Shown: positions 27,475 through 35,761 of the stretch, piece after piece
How the letters are laid out: the number at the start of each line of letters is the position of its first letter
How positions within the stretch are numbered: position 1 is the first letter of the stretch
From: a virus
Strand: one strand, 5' to 3'
IMG/VR virus record: IMGVR_UViG_3300025117_000573
Location: 1 to 52,658 of that record
Length of the DNA: 52,658 nt
Notes under the pieces: model-generated
What the model was told of the DNA's origin: nothing
The model's input: the letters and a program-made list of their open reading frames with translations, nothing else
The model's database searches: none
Made by a program: the position numbers and the translations under genes

Positions 27475-28161
27475 GTGTCGAACCATAAACCTACTGTTGA
27501 TGTTATTATCCCATCATCTGGACGAGCTTCATTAGCTGGTATCTACTCTGCGTGGACTAATCTTGCAAACAACGAACACGATATTGGTGTTCGCATTATT
27601 GTTGTTCAAGATGGCAAATTCCAGCTACCAAATGGCGCTCGAAATTCAAAATGGTCTGTTAAAAAACACACTGGGAATCCGGGATTTCTGGTTGGAAATG
27701 CAATTCACGGGTCAACAGCGGATTATGTGGTACATGGATTTGATGACGATCCACCATCCAACATCCATCAGCTCGTATTACGATGTCACGAAACCCGAGC
27801 TGACTGGTGCTCGTCTAAAGTAGAAGAGCTGCGCGAAGACAGGCAACCAGCTACTATTTATGATGGCATCCCAGGCGACTACCTCCTACACCGAAATACT
27901 GTGCCCCTACAGGGGTGCGTATTCAGGCGGTCATTATTCAAACGAATTCAGTTTTTCGAGCCGGATACGCCTTTTTGGAGATACGATCATGACTTTGTCC
28001 TTCGACTGCATCTTACGGGTGCTACTCACACCCACGTAGACTCGATATGTGGTTGGTGGGTAATAAACCCAGAAGGCATTACATCTACGATTTCTGATCG
28101 CGGCTACTCGATGGTGTGGCAGGACCGGCGAAGCGACGTGTGGAAGCAGTATCGTGGCTAG
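27475..28161 (+). CDS. GT2-like glycosyltransferase
   Basis: 228 residues from GTG 27475. VDVIIPSSGRASL is the nucleotide-binding strand, HGFDDDPPSN is the metal-binding acidic loop, and FRRSLFKRIQFF then WRYDHDFVLRLH form the acceptor/catalytic side. It is shorter than most GT2 enzymes, but the core is complete. It overlaps the next gene by eight bases. Confidence 0.72.
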   Translation: MSNHKPTVDVIIPSSGRASLAGIYSAWTNLANNEHDIGVRIIVVQDGKFQLPNGARNSKWSVKKHTGNPGFLVGNAIHGSTADYVVHGFDDDPPSNIHQLVLRCHETRADWCSSKVEELREDRQPATIYDGIPGDYLLHRNTVPLQGCVFRRSLFKRIQFFEPDTPFWRYDHDFVLRLHLTGATHTHVDSICGWWVINPEGITSTISDRGYSMVWQDRRSDVWKQYRG

Positions 28162-29026
28162 AGTTTTGGTATTTGATCCGTCTGACGGGATTGGCGGCGG
28201 ACAGCGCTGGAGCAAAGACTTTGCTACGTGGCTATCTGCTTTCCACGATGTTACATTCGTTGGAAACGGCGAACCCTCGCCAAAATGTGCGTATCAGTAC
28301 TTCTTCGACATGCGGCCAGTTGGAGTCCCCATATCGGCTAAGAAACACTTCACGTGGTGCCACGTCCCACTAGCTGGAACTACGGCATCCTGGATTCATC
28401 AGACTACTGTAATTGCGTCTAGCAAGTGGAGCGCAGAGCAGGTAAAATCGGCGTGGGGAATAACTCCGGTCGTCTTACCGCTATTCGGCAAGACGAGAGG
28501 GCGTACAAATAACAAGGGCGTTTTGTTTCACGGCCGACTAACTGTACCGAAGGGTGTAGCCAAAGCCGTAGAAATCTTCCGACGGGGGAATTTCGAAGTG
28601 CCAGTTACAATTGCAGGTTCAACTTGCAATACCCATAAAGATGCTTTGAAGGTGCTTAGAGAGGAATGCCGGTTTCTTGGAGTATCGCTAATCGAGGACC
28701 CGAGCGAGTCGGTTGTAGATGAACTTTACCACTCTCACAGCGTATTTTTACAAACAGCTGGATGGACTACGGGTCCGCCCGAAGCGTTTGGTCTTGCTGC
28801 TGCCGACGCTTATCTATCAGGGCTCAACGTAATTGCATATCCCGCCGGGGCTATAATTGAATGGCTGCCAAAAGAACACTGGGCGTACTCGACAGATGAA
28901 TTTGTGCTCAAAATAGATTGGGCTCTCAACAGCACTTTCGTCCCAGATCTTGATGTTTGTTTAAATATCTCGGATTACGGGTTTATCGAACGAGTCAGGG
29001 GGGTAATACCATTTCTGCTAGAGTAG
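28154..29026 (+). CDS. GT4-type glycosyltransferase, compact
   Basis: 290 residues from GTG 28154. The start has the glycine-rich VFDPSDGIGGGQRW typical of GT-B enzymes. GVLFHGRLTVPKGVAKAVEIF opens the donor domain, and GPPEAFGLAAADAYLSGLNVIAY is the donor-site EX7E-like region. The length is short for GT4 because the acceptor domain is reduced. It probably acts on the same glycan as its neighbours. Confidence 0.75.
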   Translation: MARVLVFDPSDGIGGGQRWSKDFATWLSAFHDVTFVGNGEPSPKCAYQYFFDMRPVGVPISAKKHFTWCHVPLAGTTASWIHQTTVIASSKWSAEQVKSAWGITPVVLPLFGKTRGRTNNKGVLFHGRLTVPKGVAKAVEIFRRGNFEVPVTIAGSTCNTHKDALKVLREECRFLGVSLIEDPSESVVDELYHSHSVFLQTAGWTTGPPEAFGLAAADAYLSGLNVIAYPAGAIIEWLPKEHWAYSTDEFVLKIDWALNSTFVPDLDVCLNISDYGFIERVRGVIPFLLE

Positions 29027-29028
29027 TT

Positions 29029-29640
29029 ATGATTGGTTATCGGTCGCATGAAATTGAGGACGAGACACGTACTTTGATGTTCGACATGACACCAGAAGCA
29101 CATTGTGTATTCATCGATAATACAAAAGATAACATTCCACTTACAACTCTGTGGAATCGGATCGTAAAAAATGCGGCCGAACAACTCGTGTTTCTTCTCA
29201 ATGTCGATGTATGGGTGTCTCCTGGCTGGATTATTCCCCTTCTAAAGGCATTCGAAAACCCATCCGTTTCGGTAGTTGGCCCAGGCGCAAATCAAGGCAC
29301 TAATCGAATAGACATAGGTACAAATGAAATACCAGCCAGCCCGTGCCGTGGTTGGCTAGAGAGAGCTGCTATCACAGCAATCGAACGCTACAAAGGACAA
29401 ATCCTGGACAAAGACGTTTTGGGGTTTTGTTTTGGACTACGGAGACGTACTTGGCACGAAATAGGCGGTTTTGACGAGTCCATTCCTTTTTACGGAAACG
29501 AAACAGATTACAATCGTAGAGTTGTTGCTCACGGTAAACGAGTGGTCAAATGCTTCGACTCATACGTATATCACCGAGGCAAATTCAGCTTTGACCAAGT
29601 CGATAAGGAAGAAAAGAAAAAATTAGCGCCGCCGAAATAA
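29029..29640 (+). CDS. GT2-like glycosyltransferase, last gene of the rightward block
   Basis: At least 203 residues. FLLNVDVWVSPGWI is the metal-binding acidic loop, GFCFGLRRRTWHEIGGFDESI and GNETDYNRRV the acceptor/catalytic region. The start is uncertain. ATG 29029 would cut into the first beta strand (RVVMIGY) and lacks a ribosome binding site. ATT 29011 sits 7 bases behind AGGGGGG, and TTG 28957 needs a 70-base overlap. The 3' end runs 18 bases into the last leftward gene, tail to tail. Confidence 0.7.
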   Translation: MIGYRSHEIEDETRTLMFDMTPEAHCVFIDNTKDNIPLTTLWNRIVKNAAEQLVFLLNVDVWVSPGWIIPLLKAFENPSVSVVGPGANQGTNRIDIGTNEIPASPCRGWLERAAITAIERYKGQILDKDVLGFCFGLRRRTWHEIGGFDESIPFYGNETDYNRRVVAHGKRVVKCFDSYVYHRGKFSFDQVDKEEKKKLAPPK

Positions 29641-29997
29641 CTTTCTGATACACCATATTGGAAAGTCGAACAACGCTAGTCTTATTCGTAGAACGACGAA
29701 TATGACCGTGTACATTGTAGTGTACAAAATCTTTGTCTGAACCGATGGCTTTACCTGCATTTTTACTGTTGGGGCCCCGTTTTTGTCTCTTGAAAACGAA
29801 ACCGTCGCACTCGAAACTGTCCAGGGCTTAGCGTCTTTAACGTATCCGAACTTATCGAGCATTCCGTATGCAACAGCCATCCTGTCCTGGGGATGGAATT
29901 CTGTGCTCATCACACTCAGTCCGGCATTCACCATATTAGCAGCGTCTTTCCAGTTCTTTTTTGTAAGAACTATTACATCAGAATTACAGAACGTCAT
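29623..29997 (-). CDS. Small protein with a C-terminal membrane segment
   Basis: 124 residues. The N-terminal ~85 residues look soluble (NWKDAANMVNAGL, MAVAYGMLDKFGY). Residues ~90-112 are hydrophobic (YTTMYTVIFVVLRIRLALF) followed by a basic tail, suggesting membrane anchoring. It starts inside the preceding leftward gene (14-base overlap) and ends overlapping the last rightward gene. Function unknown. Confidence 0.55.
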   Translation of the reverse strand: MTFCNSDVIVLTKKNWKDAANMVNAGLSVMSTEFHPQDRMAVAYGMLDKFGYVKDAKPWTVSSATVSFSRDKNGAPTVKMQVKPSVQTKILYTTMYTVIFVVLRIRLALFDFPIWCIRKLFRRR

Positions 29998-30199
29998 TTG
30001 CAGCTACTGCCTCCTCGGGCTGTTCCATGTCTGGTTTGAAGTTAAGCCCGCGAGCGATGAGAATGCGAGCAAGGCCGGATACCGTACGCATCTCGGGGTC
30101 GGTTTGAGACAATGCTGCCTTAGCTAGTGCAGCCTTAAGAGACTCCCACTCTTTCGGTAGGAATACTGCGAGCATCTGATGAGAATGAGTCTTGGACAT
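29984..30199 (-). CDS. Small, possibly DNA-binding protein
   Basis: 71 residues from ATG 30199, with AAGG about six bases upstream. LAVFLPKEWESLKAALAKAAL then VSGLARILIARGL resembles a strand plus two helices, as in ribbon-helix-helix regulators, but this is weak. The start lies 65 bases inside the upstream gene in another frame. Confidence 0.5.
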   Translation of the reverse strand: MSKTHSHQMLAVFLPKEWESLKAALAKAALSQTDPEMRTVSGLARILIARGLNFKPDMEQPEEAVAANDVL

Positions 30200-31295
30200 T
30201 CTTTACCTTACTTTCTGTTGCTATTCTGTTGAACAAATCTAACGCACCTTCACAACCTACGTGGCTTCTACGCCACCGGAAGAACAAGTCCATCCACAAA
30301 GACCAGGCTATTCTTACAACTGAGAATGATCGTGATCGTATCTTCTTCCACGCAACGACCCCTAATTGGGTTGTCGGCGGTTGCAATACAAAAGTTGTTA
30401 TATGTTTTTTGGCGAGTCTTTCGAGACGAGAACAAACATCTGGTTTCCCACCTACAGTATCCATCGAAACTATTAACATACGGTTTGCCCGACATCGGGC
30501 AAACCACCGCATGTCGTTAACAGACTTAAGAATGCGTACCAACTTGTGACCCTCCCGTGGCCAGTATCTGCATCCGTGTGTGTCTACCAACTTTTTAACG
30601 ATCCGCGCTGCGCGCATTGTGCCTACAAGAATCATTTTGTGTTCTCGTCTTACTGGCCAGACTCTCTCTACGTCATCTAGCCAGATCTCCGCTGCCCCCT
30701 CCGTTTTTTTGTCTAGTTTAGTAACAATCTTGATAAATGCAGCATCATCAGATGTTATAGTGGCCCGCGATGTCTTTTTTATAGCCGACGTTTCTACAAA
30801 AATACCACGATAACGTATAATACGCAATGGTTGTGTGTCAGTCGGAAGTCCAAGAAATTTGAGCAGTCCATTACAATCGAAGCTAGATGTTAGAACAAGA
30901 ATCTTTGGTTTGAATTCGTTTAATGCCGCAATAAGTTCGATGTCTAAAATTACGGCGAATTTCCTTCGCCAGTCAAAAACAACAAGATCGTGTCCGGGTA
31001 TAAGATGTTCGACTCCATCTGCTTTGTTGTTCCTAGTATCCATGTCGACTGTGTCCCACGTGTCTGACAGAAACGACATGTTTTCACCGCCGTGTATCCA
31101 CAATCCCCGAATATTCGGGTCTGGATAGTGGACCCTCGCAGTTGGAATAGCGACAATCCACTCTGGGCAAACTGGTTTATCTGCTCGATCCTTTAATGCG
31201 CCTTCCCAGGCACAACGCAATGTCTGTGTGGTACTCCTGCCGTCGCCGGGAACCCTTTTATATCCTGAATCTAGGTAGCCGTGACCAGCAACCAT
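30135..31295 (-). CDS. Protein of unknown function, possibly helicase-like
   Basis: 386 residues. Alternating strands and helices with HDLVVFDWRRK, PKILVLTSSFD, MILVGTMRAARIVKKL and NRMLIVSMDTVGGKPDV loosely recall superfamily 2 helicase motifs II, III and the C-terminal domain, but no Walker A lysine loop is visible. It lies directly downstream of a DinG-like helicase and a small zinc protein. The last 65 bases are shared with the next gene in another frame; the extreme C terminus (after ~365) is low in complexity and may be variable. Confidence 0.55.
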   Translation of the reverse strand: MVAGHGYLDSGYKRVPGDGRSTTQTLRCAWEGALKDRADKPVCPEWIVAIPTARVHYPDPNIRGLWIHGGENMSFLSDTWDTVDMDTRNNKADGVEHLIPGHDLVVFDWRRKFAVILDIELIAALNEFKPKILVLTSSFDCNGLLKFLGLPTDTQPLRIIRYRGIFVETSAIKKTSRATITSDDAAFIKIVTKLDKKTEGAAEIWLDDVERVWPVRREHKMILVGTMRAARIVKKLVDTHGCRYWPREGHKLVRILKSVNDMRWFARCRANRMLIVSMDTVGGKPDVCSRLERLAKKHITTFVLQPPTTQLGVVAWKKIRSRSFSVVRIAWSLWMDLFFRWRRSHVGCEGALDLFNRIATESKVKNVQDSFSSDARSIPTERVGVS

Positions 31296-31299
31296 AAAA

Positions 31300-31557
31300 T
31301 TACGCAGATCGCGGATCTTTTAGGCCAACTGCCGCAAGAGCCTTTTCGTAGCAGTTTTCGCACAAATGAAAAGCTATTTTTGGATACCCCTCGCGGATCG
31401 ATATCATAATATCGTCCAATCTGCTCCCATAACCGAAGTTGTTTTCGATCAGAGCGAAATTTGCGTTTAAGTAACTACGGGTAACGCAATATATTAGACT
31501 TGTTTTACACGAATCACACACAGCGTCAATTACTTTAGATGGACGAATTTTCAGCAT
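31300..31557 (-). CDS. Small CxxC zinc-binding protein
   Basis: 85 residues. Two CxxC pairs, VCDSCKTS near residue 14 and LCENCYEKA near 66, probably bind one zinc ion. The start overlaps the helicase stop by seven bases, so the two are co-translated. It might be a helicase accessory or regulator; this rests on position. Confidence 0.62.
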   Translation of the reverse strand: MLKIRPSKVIDAVCDSCKTSLIYCVTRSYLNANFALIENNFGYGSRLDDIMISIREGYPKIAFHLCENCYEKALAAVGLKDPRSA

Positions 31558-33410
31558 GTTATGGCCTCTCGGTTTGCCAGAAATACATCTATCTCATTAG
31601 CTGTATGAATTCTCGGCATGTAAGGTAAAACATTTCTAAGCGTTTTACCGTAGGCTTTGGTGTCGACGCGCTTGTCAAGAAAGCATAGTACTCCCCTGTC
31701 TGTCGCACTCCGGATAAGTCGTCCAGCCCCCTGTCTAGTCGACATCAGCGCATGCGGCAGAGATACGTAGGCAAAAGCATTTGAACTTCTTTCGCAAAGA
31801 GCCGCATGAACAGGGTCTTCTGGGGATTTGAATGGTATTCGGTCTATGACTACGCACTGTACGGCATCGCCTGGAATATCTATACCTGTCCACAGACTGC
31901 TCGTACCGAGAAGCACGGTCCCCGGATTCTGTTTAACGCGTTTAATCAAGTTATCTATCGTATCCTGTCCCTGCATCACGACATCAAAAGCTGTATTTTC
32001 TTTGACTGCTATATAAGCAGCATCTAACATTCTGCGGGAAGTAAACAGTCCAAGAACTCGTCCGCGACACGCATTTATCACGTCGAGCAAAGATGCCATA
32101 GCCTGATCCGAAAATGCCTCGTGATTTGGGTCTACTGTTATCGTGTCGGGAATAAGAAGCCTGGCGTTGGTTTTGAAGTCAAATGGCGATGGTACCTTGC
32201 AAGTAGCAGCGCCGGTTAGCCCCGTTTCGTTCATCATGAACTTGAAGGAATCCCCGGTATCCAATGTGGCCGACGTCAAAATCACTCGGCGTTCTCCGAA
32301 CATCTCGTCCAAAAAGTATTTTGGGTCGAGAAATCGGCATTCTGCTGAAATAATCTCGTTGTCTTTTTGTAGCCAGTAAACATACTTGTCGGTATCTTTG
32401 GCGCAAATAAACCGAAAAGCTTCTTCGAACGTGTTGCGAAGCTTGTCAACAATCGAACTTGCTCCGTCAACCTTCGAAAACTTCGTTTCCAGTCTAACTA
32501 CAACAGCCTCTAAATCTCCTATAAAAGATTTTGCGTGTGGGTGAAATATCGGGGTTTTCACGCGGGATATGCCGGTAGCATACAGAATTTTTAGCAGGTC
32601 CCCAAATCGAAGTCCTAGATTCATTAGACTACGTGCGTCGTCCCGCGCATTTAGTTTCGTTTCGACCTCGTGAGATAGGGCGTATAACTTTCCGGGGGAG
32701 AGTTTGAAGCCCAGACAACTTCTAGCTGTATCTGCAAGTTCGTGTGCTTCATCCACAACTAGATAATCGAAGTCCCCGAGAATTCCTACCCCGTATTTCT
32801 GGATAAGTTCGGCGTTCTTTATCAACAAGTGGTGATTGATAACGACTAACTGCGCGTTCACAGCCCTTTGCTTGGCTTTGTAGAAGAAGCATTCGGCTTC
32901 TTTACAATCTTTGCTTCCGCATTCGTCGTTCGACCCCGAAATAGCAGCTTTAACAGAGTTTGGTACGGTTCCTAAGTCGGAGATAAAACCGTCTACGTCA
33001 GTTCTGTCGGTATAGGCTTTGATTGCGTTTCTTAGCGCCGGTTCAAGTCCGCAAGTTATAGGAGCACGATCCAAACGTTCAACACAAACATAGTTGGACT
33101 TCCCCTGTAGTAGCGCAACCCCACAACTTCCAGATGCTTTTTGAGCGAGGGGTATGTCCTTGGTAAGGAGCTGGGCCTGCAATGCCTTACTCGATGTAGA
33201 TACAACAGCCCGCTTTCCGGTTCGACGAACTTCGTCGATAAGAGGAATCAGATAAGCAACGGTTTTCCCAACCCCGCAACCGCCCTCGATCATAAGCCGA
33301 TTATTGCCTTGGCCGCTGATGGTTTTATCCACGGATGACCAATACGCCAGTTGCGCTTCCCTCTTTTCAACACCGGGGAAGATATTTGCAAGACGAGTAT
33401 AAATTTCCAT
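31551..33410 (-). CDS. dinG: DinG/XPD-like superfamily 2 DNA helicase
   Basis: 619 residues. Walker A GGCGVGKT (Lys49), DEAH box VVDEAHELAD (~218-227), TSATLDTGDSF (motif III) and RQGAGRLIRS (motif VI). Cysteines at ~109, 164, 169 and 174 match the Fe-S cluster of DinG/XPD helicases, which unwind DNA 5' to 3' and act on D-loops, R-loops and forks. Length is typical. The ATG follows one base after the stop of a 38-residue membrane peptide. All catalytic motifs are intact. Confidence 0.9.
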   Translation of the reverse strand: MEIYTRLANIFPGVEKREAQLAYWSSVDKTISGQGNNRLMIEGGCGVGKTVAYLIPLIDEVRRTGKRAVVSTSSKALQAQLLTKDIPLAQKASGSCGVALLQGKSNYVCVERLDRAPITCGLEPALRNAIKAYTDRTDVDGFISDLGTVPNSVKAAISGSNDECGSKDCKEAECFFYKAKQRAVNAQLVVINHHLLIKNAELIQKYGVGILGDFDYLVVDEAHELADTARSCLGFKLSPGKLYALSHEVETKLNARDDARSLMNLGLRFGDLLKILYATGISRVKTPIFHPHAKSFIGDLEAVVVRLETKFSKVDGASSIVDKLRNTFEEAFRFICAKDTDKYVYWLQKDNEIISAECRFLDPKYFLDEMFGERRVILTSATLDTGDSFKFMMNETGLTGAATCKVPSPFDFKTNARLLIPDTITVDPNHEAFSDQAMASLLDVINACRGRVLGLFTSRRMLDAAYIAVKENTAFDVVMQGQDTIDNLIKRVKQNPGTVLLGTSSLWTGIDIPGDAVQCVVIDRIPFKSPEDPVHAALCERSSNAFAYVSLPHALMSTRQGAGRLIRSATDRGVLCFLDKRVDTKAYGKTLRNVLPYMPRIHTANEIDVFLANREAITC

Positions 33411-33411
33411 T

Positions 33412-33528
33412 CTATTTGCTGAATCGCCCCAGAATAAAAATAGATGATATAAGTCCTAGGGCTATGCCTATCACAGCTGTTAGTATCGCTCTAAGCAGCT
33501 TATTTTTCTCCAAACTGTTGTTTCGCAT
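33412..33528 (-). CDS. 38-residue single-span membrane peptide
   Basis: ATG 33528 follows AAGGA with normal spacing. The peptide begins MRNNSLEKNK, then has one hydrophobic helix (AILTAVIGIALGLISSIFIL) and ends GRFSK. It stops one base before the helicase ATG. The good ribosome binding site, tight packing and clean membrane helix support a real small gene. The role is unknown. Confidence 0.65.
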   Translation of the reverse strand: MRNNSLEKNKLLRAILTAVIGIALGLISSIFILGRFSK

Positions 33529-33563
33529 TGTTTTCCTTACACCTTGCTTACAGTTAACATCGT

Positions 33564-34103
33564 TCATTCGGTTACAATACGCATAAGAACCCGCTTTGGA
33601 CGAAGATTTTTAGTGTCCCACACCCTTTTACCAGTCCAGTTATCAGTCCCCCTGCCACTAACTCTTTTACACGTATATCCCTTTGTTATTCCAACTTCCA
33701 CCCACCCCGCACGACGATAACACTCTCCTACTCTCGGTAACTCGATAAGTGTTTCAAATGCTATTACTTTATCGCCATACTTATTTTTCCAGTCTTCGGC
33801 AACAACTTTTTCAAAAAGGCGGATAATCCTTGTCGTGAAATTTCTCGTTGGGTATCCTTCGTATTTGGGCTCAACGTGGAAAAATATATTGTTGACGATA
33901 TTGTTTAGCATTATTTTTGCGCTTATGCCGAGGAATTTGTCCCGTCCGGGAAGAAATCTAGTAGCCGAGCCTCCTACGATATGCCCATAACAATGTCCAC
34001 CATAAAAAATTGCGTAACAAATGTTACGGCCAACAAACCCTCTTGGGTGTGAATAGTGTCTTTTCATCTCTTCCAATAGTTGAGGCGTCGTCCGTTTAAC
34101 CAT
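33564..34103 (-). CDS. Mom-like DNA base-modification enzyme
   Basis: About 179 residues from ATG 34103; GTG 34115 is also possible. GNAT-like fold of the Mom family, known from phage Mu to convert adenine in DNA to a carbamoylmethyl derivative that protects against restriction. Visible family marks: AIFYGGHCYGHIVGG, FLPGRDKFLGI, AEDWKNKYG and the highly typical FETLIELPRVGECYRRAGW. Related domains (DUF4338) occur in defence systems, so a different role is possible. It lies between the A1-like gene and the helicase. Confidence 0.7.
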   Translation of the reverse strand: MVKRTTPQLLEEMKRHYSHPRGFVGRNICYAIFYGGHCYGHIVGGSATRFLPGRDKFLGISAKIMLNNIVNNIFFHVEPKYEGYPTRNFTTRIIRLFEKVVAEDWKNKYGDKVIAFETLIELPRVGECYRRAGWVEVGITKGYTCKRVSGRGTDNWTGKRVWDTKNLRPKRVLMRIVTE

Positions 34104-34167
34104 CACTAAATTCACAGCAAATAGAATTTCTGGTTACTGGGTAATCGTTTAAAACTTAGGTTGTTGC

Positions 34168-35748
34168 TTAGTAATTATCGGAAAATTTGCCGTCGATTAT
34201 CAAGTACATTTGCCAGTGCCCAGTTTTCCACACAGCTGCATGCGCGTGCATCCAAGATACTAGTCCCGGATTGTAAGACAGTTTCAAATCTGATGATGTT
34301 CCAACCTGGAGTATCCCTCGCCACACATGTACAGTATGAGAATGCCCAAACACACCCGATCCAAAAGCACGTTCCAGCCCCTGCGGGCCGCCTGGTTTTG
34401 TGCCAGAAACTCCCAAGTCCCCGTGCGCCGAACATAAAAACGGGCCGACACGAACATCCGAATCGCGGGTAAGAAATGAAACATTCTTAGCGTCCAGCCC
34501 GCACAATTTTAACCCGGTTTTAAGAGCATCCTGGTCGTTTAGTTTTGCTTTCAGCACATCGACAGAAATATCGATGTTGGTGGCGTCCTGGACAAATGCG
34601 CCCGTGTCTATCCACTTGTCTAACCACTCATCGTGGTTGCTTTTAACGACCAAGACTTCGTCGCTTCTACTAGCCAGATTTTCTATGTCTCTAACACTCA
34701 GTTTAAGCTCATTCTTCAACAGAGATCGGCCAGCTAGGTAGGACCTGTAACGCTGGGACAGCTTGTTCCGATCGTGGTACGAAATTGATGCAAAGTCGCA
34801 GAGATCGTGAACAAACGTTTTGTGGGGTTTTAGCGTGTCTAGCAATCGATTTGTTGCTGTATTACACGCCTTGTTTAAAGCGCCGTTATGGCGATCGCCG
34901 AGAATAACTGCGTCCGCTCGAACAAATTCTTGGGATGTTGGCCCCCACGCTATTCCAAGGTCTACGAGAATACCCTTCTTGTCGATCTGAACATGCCGTA
35001 TATGGAACCGACCCTTCTTACAAAGTTCAACAACTACCCCACCTATAACGTGGTCCATGTCAGCAATTTTGGCCGTTCGCTTAGAATTGTAGAATTTTGA
35101 ATCGTAGTTTGAGTCAGTTATCGCCCCCGTCGTTATTTGAATGTGTGGAATCTTTTGTTGGGATCTTGGGGCTGTGAGAAGAAACTGTTTTGGCGACGGG
35201 GCTATAAAAGATCCGCGGTCCTGGGCAAATCTACGAAGGCCAGTTAGAGGATTGATTTGTTTAGCCTGTATTTGTATGGCATTAAGGTACAGATTAGAAT
35301 TCAAATGCATGTCTTGCGTGACGATAATAGCGTCTTTTAGACGCTTATCTATAGTCCTGGTTTGGTAGGCTGTGGCGGCAGAATCGGCACAGATCATAAC
35401 TACCAATTCCATGCCCCGTTCCTCGCACATACGAGTAACAGTTTTGAATCCTGTGTCGTTGACTTTACAGCCGACTACAGCCGTCGTAACAAAAAGTCTT
35501 TTTGCGTTTACCAGCCTTTTCTTGGCTCTTGTTTGTGTTGGGTTGGTTAGATCGATCTCAACATCGTCGAAGTAATCTGGATATTCCTGCCGAATGGCCC
35601 TATTCAGGTTGTTGACGTTGCCAAATTGGCTGTACAACGCCCCCCGACCCACACCGGCATCTTTTACTTCTTGAATCGAGAGATCTCTTCTAACCCTACG
35701 ACAAATTTTAGCGCAGCGCTTTAGTGCGCCAAGTCTTGCGTTTGGCAT
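34168..35748 (-). CDS. A1-like metallophosphoesterase (T5 A1 family)
   Basis: 526 residues from ATG 35748, chosen because AGAGG lies 7 bases upstream; ATG 35772 has no such site. An N-terminal HTH-like stretch (LSIQEVKDAGVGRGALYSQF) precedes the A1-like core (TTAVVGCKV, LNSNLYLNA, AKQINPLTGLRR, TTGAITDSNY, KRTAKIADMDHV). Calcineurin-like phosphoesterase motifs follow: LGDRHNG, VKSNHDEW and FGHSHTVHVW. T5 A1 is needed for host DNA breakdown and completion of DNA entry, so a nuclease acting on host DNA early in infection is likely. It has its own upstream promoter via the 84-residue gene. Confidence 0.75.
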   Translation of the reverse strand: MPNARLGALKRCAKICRRVRRDLSIQEVKDAGVGRGALYSQFGNVNNLNRAIRQEYPDYFDDVEIDLTNPTQTRAKKRLVNAKRLFVTTAVVGCKVNDTGFKTVTRMCEERGMELVVMICADSAATAYQTRTIDKRLKDAIIVTQDMHLNSNLYLNAIQIQAKQINPLTGLRRFAQDRGSFIAPSPKQFLLTAPRSQQKIPHIQITTGAITDSNYDSKFYNSKRTAKIADMDHVIGGVVVELCKKGRFHIRHVQIDKKGILVDLGIAWGPTSQEFVRADAVILGDRHNGALNKACNTATNRLLDTLKPHKTFVHDLCDFASISYHDRNKLSQRYRSYLAGRSLLKNELKLSVRDIENLASRSDEVLVVKSNHDEWLDKWIDTGAFVQDATNIDISVDVLKAKLNDQDALKTGLKLCGLDAKNVSFLTRDSDVRVGPFLCSAHGDLGVSGTKPGGPQGLERAFGSGVFGHSHTVHVWRGILQVGTSSDLKLSYNPGLVSWMHAHAAVWKTGHWQMYLIIDGKFSDNY

Positions 35749-35761
35749 ATCGGAACCTCTA

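Noticed and set aside
29600-29700. Bidirectional terminator between the convergent blocks
   Set aside because: No GC-rich hairpin followed by a T-run is visible on either strand.
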